DNA of 64,000 nucleotides from contig NC_063157.1 in the NCBI RefSeq assembly GCF_020921035.1, positions 22,151,015-22,215,014 of the forward strand. The letters are read 5' to 3'. Made by a program: the position numbers and the translations under genes. Within the stretch, counting starts at the first letter, position 1. Each line of letters starts with the position of its first letter. Of this stretch, positions 1-12,418 are shown piece after piece. The notes beneath the pieces were generated by a model, which had not been told where the DNA came from, searched no databases, and saw nothing but the letters and a program-made list of their open reading frames with translations. The DNA comes from Rhodamnia argentea. Its lineage: Eukaryota; Streptophyta; Magnoliopsida; Myrtales; Myrtaceae.

Positions 1-371
1 ATACTTCAAGAAGCTCGCGCATCGGATTAGTTACTTCAAAAGGATAAGTGTATTAAAAATGCTAAAACTTGTCAAGAAAATACAGTTGAATCATAAAACT
101 TTTGAAAAATTGTAATCGAGTCGTAAAACTTATCACGTTGATTCCATCAAGCTCTTCTATTAATTCCGTCAAAAATTTATTTTTTTAGGTCAAAACTCCG
201 CCAACTTGATAAACGGAAAATGTTGACAAGTTTTAGAACTTGATTACACCAACTTGACAAGTTTTAGAACTAACTTGCATGCCTCGACACACGAAGTCGG
301 CTCCACGTGTCTACGGCTCGCGCGTCTAGCCGGTCCGCGGTCGGCCGTCCAAGCTTTCGAAAAATCAGAGG

Positions 372-444
372 CCATAAAAAGGCCGAGAAAGTGCGGAGAA
401 TCCCAAAAGCAATCTGGCCCAGATTACGTTTGGGCTTTGGCCCA
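372..444 (+). promoter_or_regulatory. eIF3f core promoter with site II motifs
   Basis: A TATA-like CCATAAAAAGG lies near 372-382. GGCCCA (site II type) occurs at 416-421 and 439-444, with GGGCTT-type halves nearby. Site II motifs are typical of plant genes for translation and growth. The 1-370 stretch upstream holds no gene that I can see; it has short direct repeats of 'gacaagttttagaact' type around 220-270. Confidence 0.5.
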
Positions 445-608
445 TGAAGTAGAGCTCTGGGCTTACCTTGTGGACGATAAACCGAAACAAAGCCGAACCA
501 GGATTCTCTTCCTCTGCCTTTGCTCGCTCGTCAAGGAAGAAACCCTACACCGCCCGCCTGCGTTTTCTTCTGCTCTCTCGCCGCAACACATCGGGAAGAT
601 TGACATCA

Positions 609-3572
609 ATGGCGGCGAGCGAGAACACGGTGTTGCAGTTCTCGTCCCCTTCGACGAGCCTGTCGGCGAAGGTCCACCCCCTGGTGATATTCAACGTCTG
701 CGATTGCTACGTCAGGCGGCCGGACCAGGCCGTGCGGGTCATCGGCACTCTCCTCGGCTCGATCTTGCCAGACGGGACCGTCGATATACGCAACTCCTAC
801 GCCGTCCCTCACAACGAGTTCTCCGGCCAGGTCCGCTTCTCTAGTCCCCGACTTCGCTTGTGTTTTTCTCAGCTCATTGTTTACATGTTCATAGCGTTCG
901 TTTAGAAAGTGCAGTTCTCGTCGTTCCGTCGTGCTCGTGTGGTTATTTTTTACATTTCCAGCCGTAGAATATAAGCTCTAGTTATAACAAGTGTAAGCGA
1001 ATATGGCGAGAAATTGAGCTAGTGCTAGGGGCATTGGTGCTATGTCGAGTTCGAGTTGCTCTCAACATTTCTTCTTGTAATTGCGCCGCTATGGGTTGTC
1101 TGGCCGTTGTTGTACGAAGTGGCTTGAATTGATGTCAAACTTGGTCCCTGTGTTTCTTTCTTTTGGGGATTATGTTTGGTCGGTTTGACTGATTGGAGCG
1201 AGCTAAGAATTGATGCCGCGTTGTCATTCGATAGAATGCCAGTGGACCCCCGATATGTCCTTTTACTGCAAGCTTGCGAGAGATGAGACCATGATTCAGC
1301 AACTGGATTCTGGACATGGTTGTTCAAATGTTGGTCGTAGTGATAGGCTGGTGATTCTCCAACCTCATTTAGTTTGCATCTTATTCTCCCGATCTACTAA
1401 AAAAGCTCGTTATCTTATTATAGTTCGCAAGTTTCAAGCTTTGATCTATGAATTTTTTACCATGACGGTCTTACATTTCCCTGAATTTTTATGAGCTGGA
1501 TTTTTGGTCCATTCATAGGAATCATGGATATTGCTGTTCCTATCAAAGCTAAGTATTATGATATGAGCTGATTGCAGGTTGCGCTGGATATCGATTATCA
1601 TCATAACATGCTGATATCTCACCAAAAGGTGAATCCAAAAGAAGTCATTGTTGGATGGTAATTCTCATCAATATGTTGTTTTTGTTTCAGAACTTTACTA
1701 TCGGGATTTGTTTGGTGCTGATGCTTGCGACAATTCAGAGTCTTTAATTTAATTACACTAGAGCATCGTACTTCTGACAGGGAAGCGAGTACTACCATTT
1801 TAGTTGAAGTCTCATCTCCAATCCTCTCTTGTGTATGTGTTGTGTTGTACAAACCTGCCTGAAGCTGCTGTGCTAGATAACCTAACTGGCTACTTAAGGA
1901 TGTCTTTGGAAGCAATGGATAAGTTTTCTAGATTTGTTAGGTGGATATGGCTAAGAAGAGCATGCTGCTTTACTAGTTTGGAGTTGGGATGTCATCAATT
2001 TTCTTGGATCTCTGATTTTCGAAGTGATTGCTTAACCTTTGTGGATGTTCGATTTCTTGTATTTATTCAGATGCCATTTTTTTTTTAGTTTTTTTTCCTA
2101 GTTCTTTCGTTTCCCTTCTTTTTTCTCCTTTCAAAATCTTATCCATAATGAATGATTCAATGATCTTGCCACCCATGTCCTTGTTAACAGAGTGCATGTT
2201 GAGTTTTTGAACTTGCTTTATTTGGGAACTCTGGTTGCATGTGCAGGTATTCAACTGGCGATGGTGTCACTGGTGGTAGTGCATTGATCCATGAGTTCTA
2301 TTCTAGAGAAGTTTCGAACCCTGTCCACTTGACCGTTGATACTGGATTCAACAATGGCCAGGCTTCGATCAAAGCTTATGTTTCTACTAATTTGTCTCTT
2401 GGGGACCGACAGCTTGCTGCCCAGTTTCAAGAGATTTCTTTGGATCTGCGCATGGTGGAAGCGGAGAGAGTTGGATGTAAGTATTCATAGAAATTGTTTT
2501 CCATGTCTAGATACAATGTAGTTATATGACTGATGCTCAGATATAATGATGCAGTGCCTGTGGGTGTTCCTATTAGACCTAATTTTTATGGGTTTAAAGT
2601 ATTAATGGTTTCTGCTGGATGTTGTCGTGAGACATAGGCAGAAGATGTGGCTTTGGATCATAGATCAATTCTGAAAAACAGAATGAATTATAGACATGCT
2701 GGTGTCTAATTGGTCGTTGTGATGGATAGATTGATGTGAATGTATAATTATTTTTTTTCCTGGTTTTATCGTATTGTTTAGCTGGGTTCTAATAGCAAAT
2801 TTGTCCTGCAGTTGATATCTTGAAGAAACAATCAGTTGATAAACTCCCAAGCGATTTGGAGGGAATGGAAGCCACAATGGAACGTCTGCTAGCTTTAATT
2901 GATGATGTGTATAAATATGTCGACAATGTTGTGGTGAGAAAGTGACAGCTCGCTTTAGCATGTCTTCATTTCTTGCTCTTGTCTAAGTCTGTAACTTGAT
3001 TTGTTTCGCTCTTTCCAGGAAGGCCGCACCCCTGCTGATAACAGCGTCGGAAGATTCATAGCAGATTCAGTAGCTTCAATTCCGAAAATGTCACCGCTGG
3101 CTTTTGATAAGCTTGTGAACGACAGTATACAGGTAATCCGTTCAAAGATTTAGGCACAAGTTGTGTGAAAGAGAATCTATTTTGAGTCCTCAATCTTAGT
3201 CCATGGACCCAGAATTTATAGCTAGCCTACCACCAGTTAATGCTTGGACTAGCTTTGTTTTGCTGCCATTCATCAGCGTTTATTGTTCTTGCTACACCAG
3301 CCATGACCAAAAACTGCTCGCCATTTCCATGTTGGGTCCTTCAATTTGGTCTATTTTTGCTTGGGTTGGTTAAAACAGTCTTACTAGGTGCGCTTGTGAT
3401 CAATGGGTTTCAAATCTTCAGCTGACTTGATGCCTTTGTTCGCTTAATCTGTTTCCAGGACCAGTTGCTAATGCTTTACCTCTCGAGCATCACGAGGACA
3501 CAGCTCAGCTTAGCAGAAAAATTGAACACGGCGGCACAGGTCCTGTATAACCAATTTCAGACCCACTCTTAA
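609..3572 (+). CDS. EIF3F: Eukaryotic translation initiation factor 3 subunit f (eIF3f), 6 exons
   Basis: This encodes a non-catalytic MPN-domain subunit of the eIF3 complex, which assembles 43S pre-initiation complexes in the cytosol. The exons I placed are 609-830, 1578-1657, 2247-2476, 2812-2933, 3019-3132 and 3459-3572, all with GT..AG introns and consistent phase. They give 293 residues, the length I remember for the Arabidopsis protein. The MPN domain covers about residues 20-150 (KVHPLVIFNVCDCYVRR, then EVIVGWYSTG). The zinc-binding His pair of active JAMM proteases is not present, as expected for eIF3f. The C-terminal half ends in DQLLMLYLSSITRTQLSLAEKL. The start at 609 is the first ATG of the MPN frame and follows a plausible leader. 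The next gene, RPN8, is on the same strand and is also an MPN protein. Confidence 0.95.
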
Positions 3573-4224
3573 GCTGGAATTAATGCAGCTGAATGGAAAT
3601 TCATCCGGCCTAGTCTTGTTTGTCGGTGTATGGCGACGGTTAGGATGCTGGCCATTGTTTGCTGAAGTGATTGTAAAATCTTTCCAATATTTGACTGAGA
3701 GGAGGTTTTGCTTCCTTGATAGAGAGAACAAAGATTTTCTAACTTATCTGTAGTGGGAATCGGTCAAGCATCAGAGAAGTTTTGAGTGTCGAGATTTCCT
3801 CCTATCTATGAAACATGCAGCTTTTTGAGGAATTACTATGAAGTTAAATTCTTTTCCCGACTTCTGGCTTGATTGAATCGCATCATATTGATTTTCTGGA
3901 TCAGTAATTTCAGATATATGCCCTCCCTTGAAATATGAACCATTTCTTTCGTTTCTTCCTTTGATACGCTGGGCGATGGAGATCTAATCAAATGGCAACG
4001 TAGGTCGACCATCGCAAGATAAAGCCGACAAGCATTCTGATGACGCGTTGGTAATCTATGACGATGGATTCTGTCGAACATACGAATATTGAGGTGTGGT
4101 TCATATGATTTCTGAACATCGGGCTTTTATAATTTTTGTTTTGATTGAAAAGAGAGCTTTTATAATATAAGCTCGTATTTATTGAAAGTTTGGATTTGGG
4201 CCATGAATAATTACTGAGTATTAA
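3573..4224. other. eIF3f 3' flank
   Basis: This is the probable 3' UTR and intergenic DNA after the eIF3f stop. I see no open reading frame with a recognisable product and no RNA gene. Confidence 0.5.
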
Positions 4225-4942
4225 TAGGGATGAGTAAGTCTAACCGACTGAATCGGGACTAGTGGTCCGGTTCCGGATGACGGCGATTCGATTTGCGGTT
4301 TTTAAAATTGAAATCGGTGGCTAGGCGGTTCGGTTTCCAGTTCTAAGGGCACAAGACTAGATCGCCCCGTCCGGACCGGTCGATTTTATTCTTTTTAATT
4401 TTTTTTAAAAATAGCCTCAATATTTCCTTCTTCCTTTCCCAGCCGCCTCTCTCTCACTTTGAGTCTGTTGTAAGGAATACAGAACATGGAGGTTCTCATC
4501 AAATAAGAGAACATGTCTGACTCGTGGGCGTTATTTCATGTACCTGACCAGTGGATGCAAAGCTTTATTTTAGCTAGACAACACATAGTCAGAGCTCGGC
4601 AGCACCGACGTTCCCGACCAAAACATACTCCGATGATGTTTTTCCTCTTTCTTCAATTATTGCTTCTATAATTTCTCTGCTCGCATTGCGATTTTATCAT
4701 TGATAGATCATCACATCATGAGGCCAAATGAAATGAGATTGTATGGAAATTGGGTTTGTTGCTTCATTTGGTATTTTTTTCCTCAATTATTGGACATTTT
4801 ACCGGTTTCATCAGATCGTCTTAGAAACGGATCGATTGTTCAATACTGTCTTGTCCGGTTCTCTAGACAGTCTGTTCGATCCCCGGTTCCGATTCCTAGT
4901 TCTCAAGGAGAAGCGGACTGGATTGGGAGCCGCTCACTCCTA
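4225..4942. mobile_element. Non-autonomous hAT-type element
   Basis: The left end is TAGGGATGAGTAAGTC. The right end reads, on the minus strand, TAGGAGTGAGCGG. These are imperfect terminal inverted repeats of hAT style. The flanking 8-mers are AGTATTAA (4217-4224) and AGTATTAC (4943-4950), so the target duplication matches at 7 of 8 positions. The 718-bp interior has mirrored tracts rich in 'ccggttc' and no transposase. Confidence 0.7.
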
Positions 4943-5150
4943 AGTATTACTCAGTTGCTATTCATGGGTTCTATTTGAAGAGTGAATCGGAATAAATCTC
5001 ATGTCTCGATTTCTCTTTCTCGCGTCTGCTCTTTAGTTTTTTGTGTTGATGCGCCCAATCTCAACGGACGGTTTTAACTTTTCGATAGGTACCGACCTTT
5101 GCACTTCTCTTACGTTGTCAGGCCGCAATTCTGGGCTGACCCATGTTTGT

Positions 5151-5156
5151 GGCCCA
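5151..5156. promoter_or_regulatory. Site II motif upstream of RPN8
   Basis: A GGCCCA motif lies 211 bp before the RPN8 ATG, with CTGGGCTGACCCA just upstream (about 5131-5143). It is the same motif class as in the eIF3f and eL33 promoters. A GA-rich leader (5287-5315) follows. Confidence 0.4.
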
Positions 5157-5366
5157 ATTGAGTTCCCCCAATCAATGGCGGGACCCTCTTTTAACTTGAC
5201 CACCACGACACGAAGAAGCAATGAGCGACAAAAAGATCGAAGACGAGGCAATCCAGCTTCAGTTCTGTTTTGTGATTCACTTGGGGGGAGAGAAGAGAAG
5301 AGAAGAGAAGAGAAGGCGGTTTCGATATTCGAATCGGATCGCTTTTGGTCCTTCGGTGAGGGGAAA

Positions 5367-8300
5367 ATGGACGTGATTAAGACTCAGCAGGTGTCCTCGC
5401 GGCCGATCGAGAAGGTGATTGTCCACCCCCTCGTCCTCCTCAGCATCGTCGACAACTACAACAGAGTCGCCAAGGACACTCGCAAGCGCGTCGTCGGCGT
5501 CTTGCTCGGAAGCTCCTTCAAAGGTGTCGTCGACGTTTCCAACAGCTACGCAGGTTGGGGGTTCCCCACTTTTTCTCTCGCTTCTGCATGTTGTCCTTCG
5601 ATTAGATCTAGAATCTCGGTGGTTTCGATGTCGTGTTTTACTTAGTCTACAGAAATTTTTTGTTCGAAGTTTGTTTTCTAGTGCGAGCTGATATAGTAGG
5701 AGTAATCGCTTCTCATTTTTTTTTTTTTTTTCAAATTTTTCCTGAATGAATTTGATTGGAGGAAATAGAACGAGGTGAAGTTGTGGAATTCAGCTTCTGT
5801 TTTGCGCGCTAAGATGAAATGTGAGAAACAAGACCTGACGTGGGGTCTGATTTCTGTGATTTGAGCGCTTATACTTAATTTTGAGACATTTGTATAAGCT
5901 GGGGATGCAAATGAGAGAGTGGTCAAGGATTGGTTTCTCGCTATATGTCGTGAGAATTCAACTTCTACTAAACGTTTTTGGCTCGAAATTTCCACTCGAG
6001 TTAGAGCTTGACTATGGGAAACTCGAGTTTCCTGGACAATGCTCAGTCGAAACTGAACGTTGAGTGTCACTGACGCAGAACTCCGGGGCTGCAAGCTGTA
6101 TGCAGTGTTATATCTTCAATTCTTTCTTGAATATTCCCAAGGTGAAGTTTGATTACTTGGCCTTAGAGTGTTCCTGGAAGGGCGGTTAGTGAGGGAAAGA
6201 AGGAAGTTGTTTAGTGATCTCTCGTGCTCTAGCATACCCTTTGACAAGTCGGAATGAAGTATGAGGTCTTTTTCTCTCATTCTCTCGGACACTCTTGGAG
6301 ATGAGGGAATGAACAATCAAGTCATCAGGGTGATTTATGGCAATTATTGACTCCCATGAACCACAGTGATTCTATTGCTTAAACGAGCCCCTACATATCA
6401 ATATGATACCATGGAGTTTTTGTGTGAGAAACAACTCTGTCAATGGATATTTGTAAAGCTTAGACATTATTATTTTAGAATGCTTGTTGCTACTCTAGCG
6501 TCAGGCCAGGTTATGATACTAAGGGTAACCTAAATCTACTTTCCTGCATGTTTGGGAAGGTTCTGTTTTAGTTGTTTTCTTAGGGCTTTTCTTGGTTGTC
6601 TCATATATTGCTCGTGTATATTCCCTAATTAACAGTACCATTTGAGGAAGATGAGAAGGATCCAAGCATCTGGTTTCTTGACCACAATTACCATGAAGCA
6701 ATGTTTGGCATGTTCAAGAGAATAAATGGTATCGTCTTCGACAAGTCACAAGTACTTTCTTTACCCAAATGATCTGATGTGTACTTAATGGATTGCGGAT
6801 GTATTATCTTTCAGCCAAGGAGCATGTTGTGGGGTGGTACAGCACTGGTCCGAAATTGCGAGAGAATGACCTCAATATACACAGACTATTTGATGAGTAA
6901 GATCTACGTAATATGCTTATCAGTCTGTGATGACCTTGTCACTTCCATTTTCTGCCTTCTATTTGTTTTTCTAGTCAATATATGTCTTGTTCTTTTCTTA
7001 GTTAACGAGATCTCCAAATTTTTTCTTTGAGGGTCTTAATAACTACAAGTTGTTATATATGTATCTTTAAAGGATGTTTTGCTTTAACTTTATCATTTCC
7101 TGCTCATATTTTCTGTTGTGGAACTTTTCTAATAAAATCTTGAACTGATTGCAGCTATGTCCCTAATCCTGTGTTGGTCATAATTGATGTTCAACCCAAA
7201 GAGCTAGGTATACCAACTAAAGCATACTGTGCTGTTGAAGAGGTTAAAGAGGTAATGTTCTAGGACATTCATTCTGCTCCATGGTCAAATCAACCAGTGT
7301 AACTATATCTTGTAACGTGCTATGGTCTCAATGCCCTTACGAGGTAGTGATGAGTTTCACGCGCTTTAAGCCCGGCCCGCGTGCGGTCGTTAAGCGCATT
7401 GAGCCAAGAGTGGACATCATCATCATCTACAGACAAATCAAGATCCTCTTTCATCATTAGGTAGAGGACAACGATGTCGACGGATTAAGTCATAGCATTT
7501 GAACATCAAACCCTATTTCTTTATTAAACTTAAAACACTGGTCTTTTCGATCAAGACGTAGACAAACCGCAAGTGGATGTAATAGTTGTTCCAAAGGTCA
7601 AGTGAAGCCACAATAGGGCCTAATACGACCGGACATATCGTACGAGAGATCCCACTCAATATCCGAGCATGAGTTTCTCCATGTGAAAGTCCCCTTCTTC
7701 GGTGAGCTTACGCTCCAAATCATCCTGCGTAGACAACAAATACTTATCATTTGGACAACATGTCTCCAAAAGAAAATACCGCACCATACCAAGGTGATAA
7801 CAATTAACTACTAACCCATCCGGAAAACCTAAGCAGAGAGGAAAGAGTAGTGGTATGATTCCACCCGGCGAGAAAGCCACCAAAACGTGCCTATACCAGT
7901 GTCGGTTATATTGAGGATGGAAATCCTTAGCCAAAGACGAATACGAACTGTAGCCAGCTTCGTTAAGCCTCAAAGAGACCTGAAGGGAAGAACATCCAAT
8001 TGATTTCAGCACAAGCATAAGAGCCACGCTAAATCGAGTGTACCAAATCATTTTCAACACCTTTGTTGTTGAAAACTGTCGTGAATGCAAAATTGATTCG
8101 CATAGTAGTTTGTGACTTCGTGACACACAAGCTCCTGCATGAAACTTAACTGATTTCAAAATTGTTCGCAGAATGCCACACAGAAGAGCCAGAAGGTGTT
8201 TGTGCATGTACCTTCAGAAATTGCTGCTCATGAAGTTGAGGAGATAGGTATGGCATTGGGAAAGCATTCTTTTCTCTTGCTCATCTGATTTTTGGTAGTA

Positions 8301-10138
8301 TCCCTCAAAACATATATGTAATGCTTTGATTCACCTTGCTGACCATCGTTCTTTCTCAGGTGTTGAGCACTTGCTTAGGGATGTGAAGGATACAACTATC
8401 AGCACACTCGCCACAGAGGTGTGATATCTTGATTATGCTGAACTGTTTAGTATCCAGTTAGTTTTCATCTTCAGTGCTAAAATCTTTGAGACAGCGATAG
8501 CATAGCACTGAAACTTGATACTTGTCAAGGTTACCGGAAAACTTACTGCGCTGAAGGGGTTGGATGCGCGGCTTCAAGAGATAAGGAGCTATCTCAATCT
8601 TGTTATTGATGAAAAGCTTCCATTAAACCATGAGATTTTGTACCATTTGCAGGTTGGTTTTCTTATAAACTATTTAGGATTTGTTTGTTTGATATTGGCA
8701 ATTTCCTTCGCGGCGTTTCAAAACCATTTGACATATGCTGTTGAATAAATAATGAAGTCAAATCTTGGCATCAGCTGGTTTGACTGTCATGGTGATTTCT
8801 TGTTATCGGTGCTGGATTCATTGAACCTTGCAAGATGTTATTTCTGTGTGACTTCTTCTGCTCTCTTAGAATTGAAGAGAATCAGTTATTTGATTCAGAT
8901 AATCAACAAATCTTTTCTTTGAGCAGTAACAAGCACACATTTATCTCCATTTCCTGGGGGATAGGGGAAAGCTAAGGGAAAACCATCTAATTCCCTATTT
9001 TCTAGTGTAAGAATCCTTCTAATGTGTGTAAGAGCTCATCATGATGTTCTGATTGATGTTTACCGATTGATGCATGGGCAATAAAGGTCATAGCAGTTCG
9101 ATATGTGTGTACTCCTTTGTTTATCACGTGCATCTTGGGTAATACAAGCAAATATGTATGCTATAATGATGTCTGTGCTATATTCTTCGGACATCTATAC
9201 CTTTCTTCAAGTCCTAGTTTACCATTCTTTGTACTTCTGTTCTCACCTTTTTGTCCCTTAGTGGACCAAGAGCAACGTTCTAGGTAACAGCTTTTGAATC
9301 ACCTGTTCTATGGTCTGTCATTGATCATTTTATTGATATGGTCTTCTGCTTACATTTATATAATTTTACACTTCCAGGATGTGTTCAACTTACTTCCAAA
9401 CCTCAATGTGGCTGAGCTGGTCAAGTCTTTTGCTGGTAAAGCAGAAATAAAATGGAAGTTTCTTTTTTCGTCGCCTGCCTTATTGTTCATTGTCATTTTT
9501 CATCTATTCCTCCTTTTGCAGTGAAAACAAATGATATGATGCTGGTGATATATCTTTCTTCCCTCATTCGCAGTGTAATCGCCCTCCACAACTTGATTAA
9601 CAACAAGGTTAGTTACCATACTGAATTATGAAATCAATTATGGGCACATCGTGTTTTATGTCTTCTCATATTTGCTTTTTTGGGCACTTCCTGTAAAGTG
9701 TTCAACAAAATATCTATGCAAAGTAGAGTTCATAGCTGGGTTGTTTTCCATGGAAATTGCCCCTATTTACAAGCGACCTCAATAGTCTTGATAAAAAAAT
9801 TTCTGCATTATGCATTCAACCTTTCTTCAAATATCCTTGTGAATGACTTGACTTGAGAAACTAAGAGCCATGAACTCGCAACTGAGGGATTAGTACTACG
9901 TTAAAATTGAAATTTAGAAACCCATAAGTACCTATTAGCGTACAGAAAGCTATGTTCAATTTTCCTCTTTTGAAGGCAATAAAAGGTTGGCGTCAACAGA
10001 TGCTTGCTGATATTCTTTTGCTGCTATTGTCTAGTATAGCTGAAGATTCATGGCTTTTGGTTTCAGATATTGAACAAGGAACATGAGAAGGCGGAAGACT
10101 CAAAGCCTGTTGCTGTTCCTGCTGCAGCGGGAAGCTGA
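5367..10138 (+). CDS. RPN8: 26S proteasome regulatory particle lid subunit RPN8, 10 exons
   Basis: RPN8 is the structural MPN partner of the deubiquitinase RPN11 in the 19S lid. Exons: 5367-5553, 6636-6728, 6815-6896, 7155-7251, 8172-8247, 8360-8418, 8530-8652, 9378-9435, 9522-9607, 10067-10138. Phases agree throughout and give 310 residues, the usual plant length. Visible blocks are [80 protein letters not shown], and the helical C-terminal part with [11 protein letters not shown] and [20 protein letters not shown]. The JAMM zinc ligands are absent, as is normal for RPN8. Intron 4 is long (7252-8171) and carries an antisense reading frame. The ATG at 5367 is chosen because MDVIKTQQ matches the family N terminus; upstream in-frame codons are untranslated leader. 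Confidence 0.96.
7656..8040 (-). other. Unidentified antisense reading frame in RPN8 intron 4
   Basis: On the minus strand an open frame runs from within exon 5 into intron 4, ending near 7656. The part wholly inside the intron (about 130 residues, including [17 protein letters not shown] and [18 protein letters not shown]) has protein-like composition. It looks like a decayed insertion or captured gene piece, not a working gene. I do not recognise the family. The adjacent segment 7340-7560 also looks foreign to the intron. Confidence 0.3.
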
Positions 10139-10819
10139 AAAAGGGACGGGATTAGCCGTAGACATTCAGCTAGCGTTTCTCCATCAACAGTTTGTGCTCA
10201 CCATGTCTTTCTGAGCTCGTGGCTGTGGAGAAGAAATGGAGGCATGGAAGGAAAGCATTGATAATGACGGCAAATATCGGTTACTGAGAGAGGCGTTCCG
10301 TCTTTGTGGCAGTTACAATCTTATTCTTTTGCCAATCTAATGATGGAGATGCCATTCCTTGTCGTGCTTTCTCTTGCTTCCATTGTGTTGTGCTGTAGAT
10401 GTTACTTTGCTGCTGCTGCTTCATCGTTTTATTTTAAACTTGAGATTCAACTGGCACTGATTCAAATAGACGCTGAAGCTCCCTATCTTTACCTGAATTC
10501 GAAAGCTGCTTTCAGTTTGCATTTTACGCAATGCAATGTCTTTGACGCCTGTCTGGATTACTTTTATATTTTGCTTGTTTGCTCAATCAAAATTTCGCCG
10601 AGCAGGCAATTTGATTAAATCTTGAAGCTTTTGAAAAATTTGACGCACGTAAATGTTGACAATTTTAGCTTTTTCACTTTTTTAAACTTTTAAGTTTTAT
10701 TGCAAGTACTAGCGATTTTTCGCTTTTATTTTAACTCAACCAAACATAGAAAATTAATTATTTCGGACATATTTTTTCATAAAATATCAAATGAACGAAA
10801 AATTGTCATTGGAAAAATT
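10139..10819. other. RPN8 3' flank
   Basis: The likely RPN8 3' UTR extends from 10139 to roughly 10600. The A+T-rich stretch 10690-10819 resembles the MITE DNA seen near 13020-13150 and 17700-17970. No further gene is visible. Confidence 0.4.
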
Positions 10820-11471
10820 TCAAAAAAAGGCTTTAAGTGCTTTCATTTTCTTAAAAAGGGTCTGAAGTGGATCTTGATTTAAATAAGGGTCTAAAATGTT
10901 CTCTTTGTTTTAAAAAATGGCCTGAGTAAAGATATTTTGGTCCTTTTACATTTTTTGATTTTTTTTTCCTTTTCTTTTTTACTTTCCTTTTTCCTGCTTT
11001 TTTTTTTCTCCGCTCTTCCACTGCATCTCCACCAAACTCCCCTCGCCGTCCTCCTCCTCCTCTCCTTCACCACCACCATTTCTAAGTCAAACGCAGAAAA
11101 TCAACCTCAAATCTCTCCTCCCAAAAACCAAACTAGAATCAATCGACAGGGGACAAGGCAAAAAGGGTGCGTCTCGCCGAGCTATGAGAGTTCCTGTCAC
11201 TTCCCAACAGCAAACGCCGCCGCCACTCCTCCACCCTTCTGCGACGAGCCCCCCTCCCTCCTCGACCTCCACAAGTCCGTGTCTGACAATTTCTCGAGGT
11301 CTCCTCCCTGCCGGGGGCAGCAGCAGCGGTGGTGATACCAAGGATGGCTCCGCCACCCTCTAGTGGGACGTGCTCTAGACCCTGGACTGGAACTTAATCA
11401 TGAAGAACTTGGGCCTCCATGACGAGTCCGCCCCTCCGATGCCTTCCCGCCTACACCTCCTCCTCCCCACC

Positions 11472-12418
11472 TGTCGACACCTAAAACAATCCAAGAAAGC
11501 TCGTGACAAGCACGTGAGGGGGTGACAATCAGCTACATGAAGGAACACCGAAGCAAGGTACGTACCGATCAAAAAGGTTGACACGTGTCGGGATAAATTC
11601 TGGCGCCATTTCCTTCAAGAACAAGAAAAGCGCGCGGAGAAGAGCCACGATTAGAGTGGTTACCAAAAGATTGGCGGTAATCCCCACGAGGTAAAAAAAA
11701 AAGGCGCGAAGACTAGGAAACCGTCATCCACGTGGCTTATGGAAAATGATAAAGTGTGGGGCCGAAGGAAGAAACCGCTCGGCGGTTATCAAAGAGTCCG
11801 CCAATAAATACCCCGTAGTAACACACACACACATACAAAAACACTTATCTTTTCAACTAAGTTCTTAAGCCTTTAGCTTAGTCTAGTCGTAGCTTTCCAG
11901 ATTCCCGTCGTCGATTCAATTCCGACGAGTTTCATATTTAGAGTCGGGTGTCGTCGATTAGATTCCGACATTTGCTCACTAGGTGCGATGCCGTCGATTC
12001 AATTTCGGTGTTGCACCCTTCATCCATGTTGTCCAATACTGTCGATTCAATTCCGGTATTGTGTCCTACAATCCCCCGTCTAGTGCTGTTGATTGAATTC
12101 CAGCATTGTGTCCTACATTTTTGTCCGACCCCGTTGATTTAATTCCGCAGTCGCGTCGAAGTTTGCTGCACGCCTCGACTATTGCACGTGTTGGGTTGTC
12201 GAGGTTACTAAGAGTTTGTAACGCGCCTTTTGTGTTAATAAAGACATTTACTGCATTTGACACTCTGTCCAAAATCGACCCAAAACCCCTTTTCGGAAAA
12301 TGAATGGATTAAGTTCGGTAAAAGATTCTTGCGTTAGCAATCTCTTTTGGGCTATAGTCATTTTGGGCCCAGAACCCATAACCAAGAAAGCCCCGTCGAA
12401 AGATTTCGACGCACAACA
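11472..12418. mobile_element. Solo-LTR-like insertion (fossil)
   Basis: A 947-bp segment begins TGTCGACACC and ends in CACAACA, so it has TG..CA ends. It is flanked on both sides by CCACC (11467-11471 and 12419-12423), consistent with a 5-bp target duplication, although the site is cac-rich. It holds a promoter-like AATAAATACC (about 11804) and AATAAAG near its 3' part (about 12238), as in LTRs. There is no internal coding domain. Family and age cannot be assigned. Confidence 0.5.
11909..12150. repeat. Six-copy degenerate minisatellite inside the LTR-like element
   Basis: The motif GTCGATTCAATTCCG, with variants such as GTTGATTGAATTCCA, recurs near 11909, 11953, 11992, 12041, 12088 and 12132. 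The spacing is about 39-49 bp. Between motifs there is similar 'gtgttgcaccc / tattgtgtcctac' text. Confidence 0.7.
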
